From Prevotella sp. (GTDB taxonomy: Bacteria > Bacteroidota > Bacteroidia > Bacteroidales > Bacteroidaceae): a stretch of 6,824 nucleotides of DNA. Positions 1 to 4,816 of this stretch are shown piece after piece. A program made the translations under genes and the position numbers. The notes under the pieces are model-generated. The model saw only the letters and a list, made by a program, of their open reading frames with translations, made no database searches and had not been told where the DNA came from. Numbering within the stretch: position 1 is the stretch's first letter; each line of letters begins with the position of its first letter. The stretch covers positions 1-6,824 of the forward strand of contig JAEENF010000223.1 in the NCBI GenBank assembly GCA_016283605.1, given 5' to 3'.

Positions 1-14
1 AAAACAGAAGCTTT

Positions 15-1154
15 ATGAAAACAAATAGATTCTTTATCATCGTGGCAGCCGCAGCGCTGCTGATGACTTCATGCAGTAATCGTGACGAGCGCATGCTCAC
101 CATCATCAACGAAGATGGTACCTGCAGTCGTGAGATGTCGTTCCACCCATTCCAAGAAGACGTGATGGCTCCACTCAATAAGACCATTCAGACCCACGGT
201 TTGTACTACAACACCGATTGGGAGCGCACTTGGTCAGTCATGGGTGACTCTATTCAGCATGCTTGCCCTATGACACAGCAGCAGTGGGACAGTCTGCAGA
301 ATGTTTTTTCTGACCAGAATGTACCCGAAAAGATCCTGATGCATCTCAAGCGTCATTACCAGAATGTCAACGAGATGAGCGACTCACTCACCCAAGCTGT
401 CCGTCATCTATTCAAAGCGACAGCATCGCTCAACAAGCACTTCAAGTGGTTCTATACGGACTACACCTATAAGGAGACGCTTGCCAGCACGGAAATCAAA
501 CAGATATTCCCTATTCCCTTAGACCGTTTTGTCAGTGCCGACTCCGCATCCTATTGGTTTACGGGTGAGCCTAACCTTACTGCAGGGCTTACTGGCGCAG
601 AACAGAAAGAGATGCTAGACGATATCGAAGCGAGAATCAGTCAGTGGTTCTGTGCCTGCACCATATCCAATATTTATGCTCATGTCTGGCAAAACTATGA
701 CGAGGTGAAGAATCCCCCTGTCAGCAAGGAGCAGTTTTGGGCCTTAAAGGATTCCCTCATCATGTCGCCCGCCGTGCGTGATCTCAATCTGTTCGGCAAC
801 ATCAGCCAGGTCAGCAACATCCTCAAGGACTTCTATCAGTCTGACGCCTATACCCCGCTGTTTAGCGACAGCACCAGATGGGAACGCCTGCTTGAAATAA
901 AGTACGAGAATTATGAAAATCTTGTCAGGATGAAACCTACGCTTGACTACGTGATGCCTGGCAAGGTGATTGATGCAGGCAATGGCGTGGTAGAAGACAA
1001 CGTAGTACAATATAAGTTCTCAGGTGAACGACTGATTCCCCACCCTTATAATGTGACCATCACTTCGCGTGTCACCAACGTCTGGGCTTTCATCGTCACC
1101 TTCCTCGTCATCCTCCTCGCCATTGGCAGTTTCTTCTATCGCAAGAAGAGATAA
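15..1154 (+). CDS. Unrecognised lipoprotein with C-terminal transmembrane anchor
   Basis: I do not recognise this 379-residue protein. The N-terminus is a lipoprotein signal: charged start (MKTNR), a hydrophobic stretch at residues 6-17, and a lipobox-like MTSC ending at Cys20, followed by SNRDE. Residues about 21-350 are polar and should lie outside the cytoplasm. A second hydrophobic segment at about 356-375 is followed by the positive tail RKKR, so the C-terminus should be cytoplasmic and the protein tied to the inner membrane at both ends. Near the start it has LTIINEDGTCSREMSF (28-43), and close to the second membrane segment PHPYNVTITSRVTN. A lipobox, an extracytoplasmic domain and a terminal membrane helix also occur together in LppM/DUF3153-like proteins, but I see no firm sequence match. 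The ATG at 15 is the only start that keeps the signal peptide; its ribosome site is weak, as is usual in Bacteroidetes. Only 14 bases precede it, so operon context is unknown. That it is a real gene is fairly certain; its function is not. Confidence 0.85.
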   Translation: MKTNRFFIIVAAAALLMTSCSNRDERMLTIINEDGTCSREMSFHPFQEDVMAPLNKTIQTHGLYYNTDWERTWSVMGDSIQHACPMTQQQWDSLQNVFSDQNVPEKILMHLKRHYQNVNEMSDSLTQAVRHLFKATASLNKHFKWFYTDYTYKETLASTEIKQIFPIPLDRFVSADSASYWFTGEPNLTAGLTGAEQKEMLDDIEARISQWFCACTISNIYAHVWQNYDEVKNPPVSKEQFWALKDSLIMSPAVRDLNLFGNISQVSNILKDFYQSDAYTPLFSDSTRWERLLEIKYENYENLVRMKPTLDYVMPGKVIDAGNGVVEDNVVQYKFSGERLIPHPYNVTITSRVTNVWAFIVTFLVILLAIGSFFYRKKR

Positions 1155-1170
1155 AACGGACTTCAAGTGG

Positions 1171-1398
1171 TTATTGGACAGAATCCGTCACTTCAGCATT
1201 GGGAGCAGCTGTAGAAAGCGAGTCTGCTCCCTCAGGGGTTACCTCAAGGGTAGCCCTAACGCTGTCTGCATAGGTACCGTCCTGATATTCTCTAGGAACA
1301 GGTCCATAACAGGCTGAGAAAACGAATGCCGCAGAACCGAAGCCTAAGATGCTTAGCAATTGTCTGAAGGTACGGCTATTGAAAAACTTCTTTTTCAT
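1171..1398 (-). CDS. Small putative lipoprotein (75 aa, CYGP motif)
   Basis: This is a 75-residue protein on the minus strand, convergent with the preceding lipoprotein gene (16 bp between the stop codons). It starts MKKKFFNSRTFRQLL, has a hydrophobic core at about residues 14-27, and a lipobox-like FSAC ending at Cys30, followed directly by YGPVPREYQDG. The remaining 40 residues are acidic and rich in Ala, Ser and Thr with no predicted fold, so the mature lipoprotein would be only about 46 residues. The Cys-Tyr-Gly-Pro sequence after the lipobox resembles the N-terminus of the small Bacteroidetes lipoproteins annotated as radical-SAM-associated. That is a remembered resemblance, and no radical SAM gene is present here. 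I chose the ATG at 1398: it has AAAGAG just upstream, whereas the in-frame TTG at 1419 lies inside the promoter -7 element and is probably upstream of the transcription start. The promoter and signal peptide argue that the gene is real. Confidence 0.75.
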   Translation of the reverse strand: MKKKFFNSRTFRQLLSILGFGSAAFVFSACYGPVPREYQDGTYADSVRATLEVTPEGADSLSTAAPNAEVTDSVQ

Positions 1399-1416
1399 CT
1401 CTTTTCGATTTTGTGG

Positions 1417-1448
1417 CAAAGATATACAATTATCCTCGTTTAGCCAAA
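1417..1448 (-). promoter_or_regulatory. Bacteroidetes-type promoter for the small lipoprotein gene
   Basis: Read on the minus strand, TTTG (1448-1445) is followed after 20 bp by TATCTTTG (1424-1417). This fits the Bacteroidetes primary-sigma consensus TTTG-N19-21-TAnnTTTG exactly. Transcription should begin around 1410-1412, giving a short leader of about 12 nt before the ATG at 1398. Confidence 0.75.
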
Positions 1449-1516
1449 AAGTGGCGCTTAAAGATACTTAATTCGGTTAAATAATCTTAAAACAACACTT
1501 CTTTCCACTTTCCTCC

Positions 1517-1547
1517 TTTCTCTTTCCATTAATTGTTTGTACCTTTG
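1517..1547 (+). promoter_or_regulatory. Probable promoter of the rplM cluster
   Basis: TACCTTTG at 1540-1547 is a perfect match to the Bacteroidetes -7 element TAnnTTTG. A TTTC at 1517-1520, 19 bp upstream, is a one-mismatch match to the -33 TTTG. The stretch before it is pyrimidine- and AT-rich. Transcription should start near 1552-1555, immediately before the first leader hairpin. The minus-strand promoter lies about 70 bp to the left, so the two units diverge from this gap. Confidence 0.7.
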
Positions 1548-1552
1548 CAGTC

Positions 1553-1747
1553 CGATTTAGGGGAGAGACTTAGAATCCCCGTGAATCTTGGTGTGAATAG
1601 CGGCGTCTTTGGCCGGGCGTAGCGGTTCGTGAATCCTCGATTCAGCGTGCAAGTTAGACTAACAGCCGGGTTTAGACTCTCGGATGTGAGTTTATGCGCG
1701 TACATATAATTAATAAGTTAAACTGTTTTTTAGTAGTAAAATTAAAA
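1553..1747 (+). ncRNA. Structured 5' leader of rplM, candidate ribosomal-protein autoregulatory RNA
   Basis: About 195 nt of non-coding leader separate the predicted transcription start from the rplM ATG. Helices visible by eye: (1) 1554-1564 with 1576-1587, 11 pairs with G1581 bulged, including GGGGA/TCCCC around an 11-nt loop; (2) CGGC 1601-1604 with GCCG 1612-1615; (3) GAATC 1631-1635 with GATTC 1639-1643 around CTC, extendable by T1630-A1644; (4) GTTA 1653-1656 with TAAC 1660-1663; (5) CCGGG 1666-1670 with CTCGG 1679-1683; (6) 1673-1679 with 1688-1694, which competes with helix 5. The last 50 nt are A/T-rich and probably unstructured, leaving the start site open. GTGAATC (1581, 1629), GCCGGG (1612, 1665) and TTAGACT (1654, 1672) each occur twice. 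L13 operons of other phyla are regulated through mRNA leaders, so feedback by L13 or S9 is the natural guess. Folding was done by hand. I cannot tell whether this leader already has a catalogued family. Confidence 0.5.
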
Positions 1748-2209
1748 ATGAACACTTTAAGTTACAAGACTATTTCCGTGAACAAGGAAACAGCAAAGAA
1801 GGAGTGGGTGGTGATCGACGCCACAGACCAGGTCGTTGGTCGTCTCGCTTCTAAGGTAGCAAAGCTGATTCGCGGAAAGTACAAGCCAACTTTCACACCG
1901 CACGTTGACTGCGGTGACAACGTCATCCTTATTAACGCTAATAAGGTGGTATTCACTGGTAAGAAAGAGACCGACAAGGTCTATACCCGCTACACAGGTT
2001 ATCCTGGTGGTCAGCGTTTCCAGACTCCTGCCGAGCTGCGCAAGCGCAATGGTGGTGTGGAGAAGTTCCTCCGTCACGCCGTGAAGGGTATGCTGCCAAA
2101 GGGTCCTCTGGGACGCAGCCTGCTGAACAACCTCTACATCTACGAGGGTACAGAACATCCGCACGAGGCTCAGAAGCCGAAGGCAATTGATATTAACCAG
2201 TATAAATAA
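1748..2209 (+). CDS. rplM: 50S ribosomal protein L13 (uL13)
   Basis: L13 binds 23S rRNA and is one of the first proteins to join the assembling large subunit. The 153-residue product shows the family's landmarks: W20-VVIDA at 20-25, GRLAS at 31-35, the central PHVDCGDNVILINA at 51-64, YTGYPGG at 82-88, the AVKGMLPKGPLGR loop at 111-123, and YEGTEHPHEAQKP at 132-144. Length is close to the usual 140-155. I place the start at the ATG at 1748, giving MNTLSYKTIS. An in-frame ATG at 1694 would add 18 residues unlike any L13 N-terminus and lies in the structured leader. The site in front of the chosen start is A-rich with no Shine-Dalgarno sequence. The gene is followed after 9 bp by rpsI and is presumably co-transcribed with it, the L13-S9 pairing found across most bacteria. 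Confidence 0.98.
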   Translation: MNTLSYKTISVNKETAKKEWVVIDATDQVVGRLASKVAKLIRGKYKPTFTPHVDCGDNVILINANKVVFTGKKETDKVYTRYTGYPGGQRFQTPAELRKRNGGVEKFLRHAVKGMLPKGPLGRSLLNNLYIYEGTEHPHEAQKPKAIDINQYK

Positions 2210-2218
2210 TAAGGAAAG

Positions 2219-2605
2219 ATGGAAGTAATTAACGCAATAGGTCGTCGCAAGAGCTCAATTGCCCGCGTATATGTTTCTGAGGGTACTGGCAAGATCACGA
2301 TCAACAAGAAAGATTTAGAAGTTTATTTCCCGTCAGCAATCCTGCAGTATGTGGTGAAGCAGCCGCTGAACCTTCTGGATGTTGCTGAGAAGTATGACAT
2401 CAAGGTAAACCTCGACGGTGGTGGTTTCACTGGTCAGAGCCAGGCTCTCCGCCTCGCCATCGCTCGCGCCCTGGTGAAGATTAATGAGGAAGACAAGAAA
2501 AAGCTGAAGGATGCAGGTTTCATGACACGTGACAGCCGTGAGGTAGAGCGTAAGAAGCCAGGTCAGCCAAAGGCTCGTCGTCGCTTCCAGTTCAGTAAGC
2601 GTTAA
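2219..2605 (+). CDS. rpsI: 30S ribosomal protein S9 (uS9)
   Basis: S9 sits in the head of the small subunit, and its C-terminal tail reaches the anticodon stem of P-site tRNA. The 128-residue protein is full length. It has the N-terminal GRRKSSIARV at 8-17, the glycine-rich GGGFTGQSQALRLAIARAL at 67-85, and the basic end RDSREVERKKPGQPKARRRFQFSKR, finishing in the conserved Ser-Lys-Arg whose arginine contacts tRNA. An AAGGAAAG sequence just upstream of the ATG is one of the few Shine-Dalgarno-like sites in this window. The 9-bp gap after rplM indicates one operon. No terminator with a U-tract follows it, so transcription could continue toward rpsB. Confidence 0.98.
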   Translation: MEVINAIGRRKSSIARVYVSEGTGKITINKKDLEVYFPSAILQYVVKQPLNLLDVAEKYDIKVNLDGGGFTGQSQALRLAIARALVKINEEDKKKLKDAGFMTRDSREVERKKPGQPKARRRFQFSKR

Positions 2606-2609
2606 TCTT

Positions 2610-2640
2610 GACTGTAGAGTTGAGACTATAGATTATAGAC
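2610..2640 (+). repeat. Imperfect tandem repeat of a GACTATAGA-like unit
   Basis: Three related units lie just after the rpsI stop codon: GACTGTAGA (2610-2618), GACTATAGA (2624-2632) and the partial TTATAGAC (2633-2640). It is a short, degenerate intergenic repeat with no evident function. Confidence 0.4.
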
Positions 2641-2658
2641 AAAACGCTATTGAACTAT

Positions 2659-2702
2659 GTTTAGTATCTAAACCCGTTGGATTCTTTTGGACTACCATCG
2701 GG
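2659..2702 (+). promoter_or_regulatory. Two adjacent hairpins in the rpsI-rpsB spacer, candidate S2 leader element
   Basis: The 158-bp spacer before rpsB contains two inverted repeats back to back. GTTTAG (2659-2664) pairs perfectly with CTAAAC (2668-2673) across a 3-nt loop. CCCGTTGG (2673-2680) pairs with CCATCGGG (2695-2702) across a 14-nt loop, with a single T-T mismatch. The two share C2673, so they would stack or trade one pair. A weaker stem, ATTCT (2706-2710) with AGAAT (2721-2725), follows. No U-run follows any of them, so they are unlikely to be terminators. The rest of the spacer (2726-2763) is A-rich and open. In other bacteria rpsB-tsf is feedback-regulated by S2 through its leader; that this element does so is inference. 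Confidence 0.45.
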
Positions 2703-2763
2703 CTGATTCTAACACAAGTAAGAATTAAAAAGAAAGTAAACAATTAAAAAAGAAGAAATCAAA

Positions 2764-3609
2764 ATGGCAAGAACTAATTTTGACCAGTTGCTGCAGGCCG
2801 GCTGTCACTTCGGCCACCTGAAGCGCAAGTGGAACCCCGCAATGGCTCCCTACATCTATACCGAGCGTAACGGTATTCATATCATTGACCTGCACAAGAC
2901 CGCAGCCAAGATCGACGAGGCTGCCGACGCTCTGAAGCAGATTGCCAAGAGTGGCAAAAAGATTCTGTTCGTCGCTACTAAAAAACAGACCAAGGAAGTA
3001 ATCGCCGAGAAGGCCACCAGCATCAACATGCCTTACGTGATTGAGCGCTGGCCCGGTGGTATGCTCACAAACTTCCCCACGATCCGCAAGGCCGTGAAGA
3101 AAATGGCGAACATCGATAAACTGATGAATGATGGTACTTTCGGTAACCTGTCAAAGCGCGAGCTGCTGCAGATCACCCGTCAGCGTGCCAAGCTGGAGAA
3201 GAACCTCGGTTCTATCGCCGACCTGACTCGTCTGCCAAGCGCTCTGTTCGTGGTTGACGTACTGAAGGAGCAGATTGCTGTTCGTGAGGCTAACCGTCTG
3301 GGTATCCCCGTGTTCGGTATCGTTGATACCAACTCTGACCCCAACAACATTGACTTCGTGATTCCTGCAAACGATGATGCAAAGGACAGCGTAGAGGTGA
3401 TCCTCAACGCTTGCTGTGCTGCTATCGCTGAGGGTATCGAGGAGCGTAAGGTTGAGAAGGCTGACGAGAAGGCTGCTGATGCTCAGGAGGATGTAGAAGA
3501 GGTAAAGCCCAAGCGTGCTGCTGCCCGTAAGGCTCGCAAGGATGCTGAGGCTCCCGCTGCCGAGGAGGCTGCCCCCGCTGCTGAGGAAGAGGCTCCCGCC
3601 GCAGAATAA
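2764..3609 (+). CDS. rpsB: 30S ribosomal protein S2 (uS2) with acidic/alanine-rich C-terminal extension
   Basis: S2 joins the small subunit late and binds between head and body, near S1 where S1 exists. The 281-residue protein carries the family signatures: AGCHFGHLKRKWNPAM at 12-27, the RWPGGMLTN block at 95-103, LPSALFVVDV at 157-166, and GIVDTNSDP at 185-193. The conserved fold ends at about residue 228. The remaining 53 residues form a low-complexity tail, first charged (KVEKADEKAADAQEDVEE), then a basic patch (KPKRAAARKARK), then a repetitive Ala-Pro-Glu end (APAAEE-like units at 263-281). Typical S2 is 230-260 residues; longer tails are common in Bacteroidetes. The ATG follows an A-rich stretch without a Shine-Dalgarno sequence. 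tsf follows after 37 bp, the pairing of rpsB and tsf seen throughout bacteria. Confidence 0.98.
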   Translation: MARTNFDQLLQAGCHFGHLKRKWNPAMAPYIYTERNGIHIIDLHKTAAKIDEAADALKQIAKSGKKILFVATKKQTKEVIAEKATSINMPYVIERWPGGMLTNFPTIRKAVKKMANIDKLMNDGTFGNLSKRELLQITRQRAKLEKNLGSIADLTRLPSALFVVDVLKEQIAVREANRLGIPVFGIVDTNSDPNNIDFVIPANDDAKDSVEVILNACCAAIAEGIEERKVEKADEKAADAQEDVEEVKPKRAAARKARKDAEAPAAEEAAPAAEEEAPAAE

Positions 3610-3625
3610 TTAATAATTAATAATT
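3605..3625 (+). repeat. Three perfect copies of AATAATT spanning the rpsB stop codon
   Basis: The 7-bp unit AATAATT occurs three times in a row at 3605-3611, 3612-3618 and 3619-3625. The first copy contains the TAA stop codon of rpsB. The rest of the 37-bp spacer (to 3646) is also almost all A and T and has a related, decayed unit (ATAATTAAG). Similar AATT-rich repeats are common between Bacteroidales genes. It keeps the tsf start region unstructured, but a specific role cannot be read from the sequence. Confidence 0.7.
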
Positions 3626-3646
3626 CAAAATTCATAATTAAGAAAA

Positions 3647-4642
3647 ATGGCTATTTCAATTGACGATATCAAGAAGCTTCGCGCTATGACCGGTGCTGGT
3701 CTTGCTGACGTAAAGAAGGCACTGACAGAGGCTGAGGGCGACTTCGACAAGGCCAAGGAGCTCCTCCGTGAGCGTGGCCTCGCTATCGCTGCTAAGCGTA
3801 GCGACCGTGAGACTTCTAATGGTTGTGTACTCGTAAAGAGCGTGAATGGCTTCGCTGCTATGCTGGCTCTGAAGTGCGAGACCGACTTCGTGGCAAACGG
3901 TGCAGACTTCATCGCACTGACCCAGAGCATCCTCGATGCAGCTATTGCTGCCAAGGCTGCTGACCTTGAGGCTGTAAAGGCTCTCGACATCAACGGTCAG
4001 ACCGCTCAGGAGGCTGTCACACAGCGTTCTGGTATCACTGGTGAGAAGATGGAGCTCGATGGTTACCTCGTACTCGAAGGCGACAATGTAGAGGTTTACG
4101 ATCACATGGGTAAGCACACCCTGTGCACCATGGTTCAGACCAACATTGCTGCTGCCGAGGTAGGTCACAAGCTGGCCATGCAGGTAGCTGCCATGAAGCC
4201 CGTAGCTCTCGACGCTCAGAGCGTTGACCAGAAGATTCTCGACGAGGAGTACAAGACCGCTGTTGAGAAGACCAAGCTCGAGCAGGTAGAGAAGTTCGTT
4301 GAGATGAAACTGAAGAAGGCAGGCATCAACCCCAACCTCGTTGACTCAGAAGATCACATCGAGAGCAACATGGCTAAGGGTTGGCTCACTCAGGAGCAGG
4401 CTGACGAGGCTCGCAAGGTTATCGCCGATGCAAAGGTAGAGGGTGAGGCTCAGTTGAAGATGCAGATGATTGAGAACATCGCCAAGGGTCGTGTGAGCAA
4501 GTTCTTGAAGGAGAACTGTCTCGTTGACCAGGAGTTCCAGTTCGGTGACGGCGACAAGCAGACTGTTTCACAGTGGCTCGCTGCTCAGAACAAGGAGCTG
4601 AAGATCGTTGCTTTCAAGCGCTTCACACTTGTTGCAGAGTAA
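3647..4642 (+). CDS. tsf: Translation elongation factor Ts
   Basis: EF-Ts is the cytoplasmic guanine-nucleotide exchange factor for EF-Tu: it displaces GDP so that EF-Tu can bind GTP and aminoacyl-tRNA again. The 331-residue protein begins with the UBA-like three-helix domain (about 1-50, with LRAMTGAGLADVKKAL at 11-26). It then has the key TDFVAN at 79-84, whose Asp80 and Phe81 correspond to the residues that intrude near the Mg2+ site of EF-Tu. The C-terminal half keeps the coiled-coil-like charged region and GRVSKFLKE at 281-289, followed by the LVDQEF element. It is about 50 residues longer than the E. coli protein (283), as is usual in Bacteroidetes. The ATG at 3647 gives the expected MAISIDDIKKLR start. 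It is the last gene of the translation cluster, with a terminator close behind. Confidence 0.98.
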   Translation: MAISIDDIKKLRAMTGAGLADVKKALTEAEGDFDKAKELLRERGLAIAAKRSDRETSNGCVLVKSVNGFAAMLALKCETDFVANGADFIALTQSILDAAIAAKAADLEAVKALDINGQTAQEAVTQRSGITGEKMELDGYLVLEGDNVEVYDHMGKHTLCTMVQTNIAAAEVGHKLAMQVAAMKPVALDAQSVDQKILDEEYKTAVEKTKLEQVEKFVEMKLKKAGINPNLVDSEDHIESNMAKGWLTQEQADEARKVIADAKVEGEAQLKMQMIENIAKGRVSKFLKENCLVDQEFQFGDGDKQTVSQWLAAQNKELKIVAFKRFTLVAE

Positions 4643-4657
4643 TCTCTCAACACACAT

Positions 4658-4699
4658 AAAAAGAGTCGGCATTGCCTTTATAGGCAGTGCCGATTTCTT
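4658..4699 (+). terminator. Intrinsic terminator after tsf
   Basis: TCGGCATTGCC (4666-4676) pairs with GGCAGTGCCGA (4683-4693) in an 11-bp stem with one G-T wobble; T4677-A4682 can extend it, leaving the 4-nt loop TTAT. It is preceded by AAAAAGAG and followed by TTTCTT. It lies 15 bp past the tsf stop codon and should end the rplM-tsf transcript. The A-run on the left could give some activity in the other orientation. Confidence 0.9.
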
Positions 4700-4746
4700 A
4701 TAAATAGGCCTGAAAAGCCACAAAACTTAAAAAAAAGTAACATTTA

Positions 4747-4778
4747 TTTGGTAGTTTCGATAAAAAACCTTAACTTTG
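4747..4778 (+). promoter_or_regulatory. Bacteroidetes-type promoter of the sensor gene
   Basis: TTTG at 4747-4750 and TAACTTTG at 4771-4778, separated by 20 bp, match the consensus TTTG-N19-21-TAnnTTTG exactly. The region is AT-rich, just downstream of the tsf terminator. Transcription would begin near 4784, leaving a leader of about 33 nt before the ATG at 4817. Confidence 0.8.
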
Positions 4779-4816
4779 CCACCAAATTGCGAACTCTTGC
4801 AAATATAACCTAAACA

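Noticed and set aside
1156..1188. ACGGA/TCCGT inverted repeat between the convergent lipoprotein genes as a bidirectional terminator.
   Set aside because: The loop is long, the stem is 5 bp plus 3 bp after a bulge, and there is no T-run on either side; it also overlaps the end of the minus-strand gene.
1581..1622. A 13-codon leader peptide starting GTG AAT CTT and ending at a TAG in the rplM leader.
   Set aside because: It has no ribosome site, the GTG start lies in the 3' side of the strongest hairpin, and there is no run of regulatory codons; it looks like chance.
1622..1646. GGTTCGTGAATCC resembles a tRNA T-arm.
   Set aside because: The arm does not pair properly (T-T mismatch), and no acceptor, D or anticodon arms can be placed around it.
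1694..1747. An 18-codon in-frame N-terminal extension of L13 from the ATG at 1694.
   Set aside because: The added residues (MRVHIINKLNCFLVVKLK) do not resemble any L13 N-terminus, and the ATG overlaps a leader hairpin. The ATG at 1748 gives the normal length and sequence.
1757..2186. Long minus-strand open frames across rplM (and similar ones across rpsB and tsf).
   Set aside because: They are antisense shadows of highly biased ribosomal genes; their products have no recognisable domains and the plus-strand genes are certain.
2656..2663. TATGTTTA as a -7 element of a separate rpsB promoter.
   Set aside because: It lacks the final G of TAnnTTTG, no TTTG lies at the right distance upstream, and it overlaps the left arm of a hairpin.
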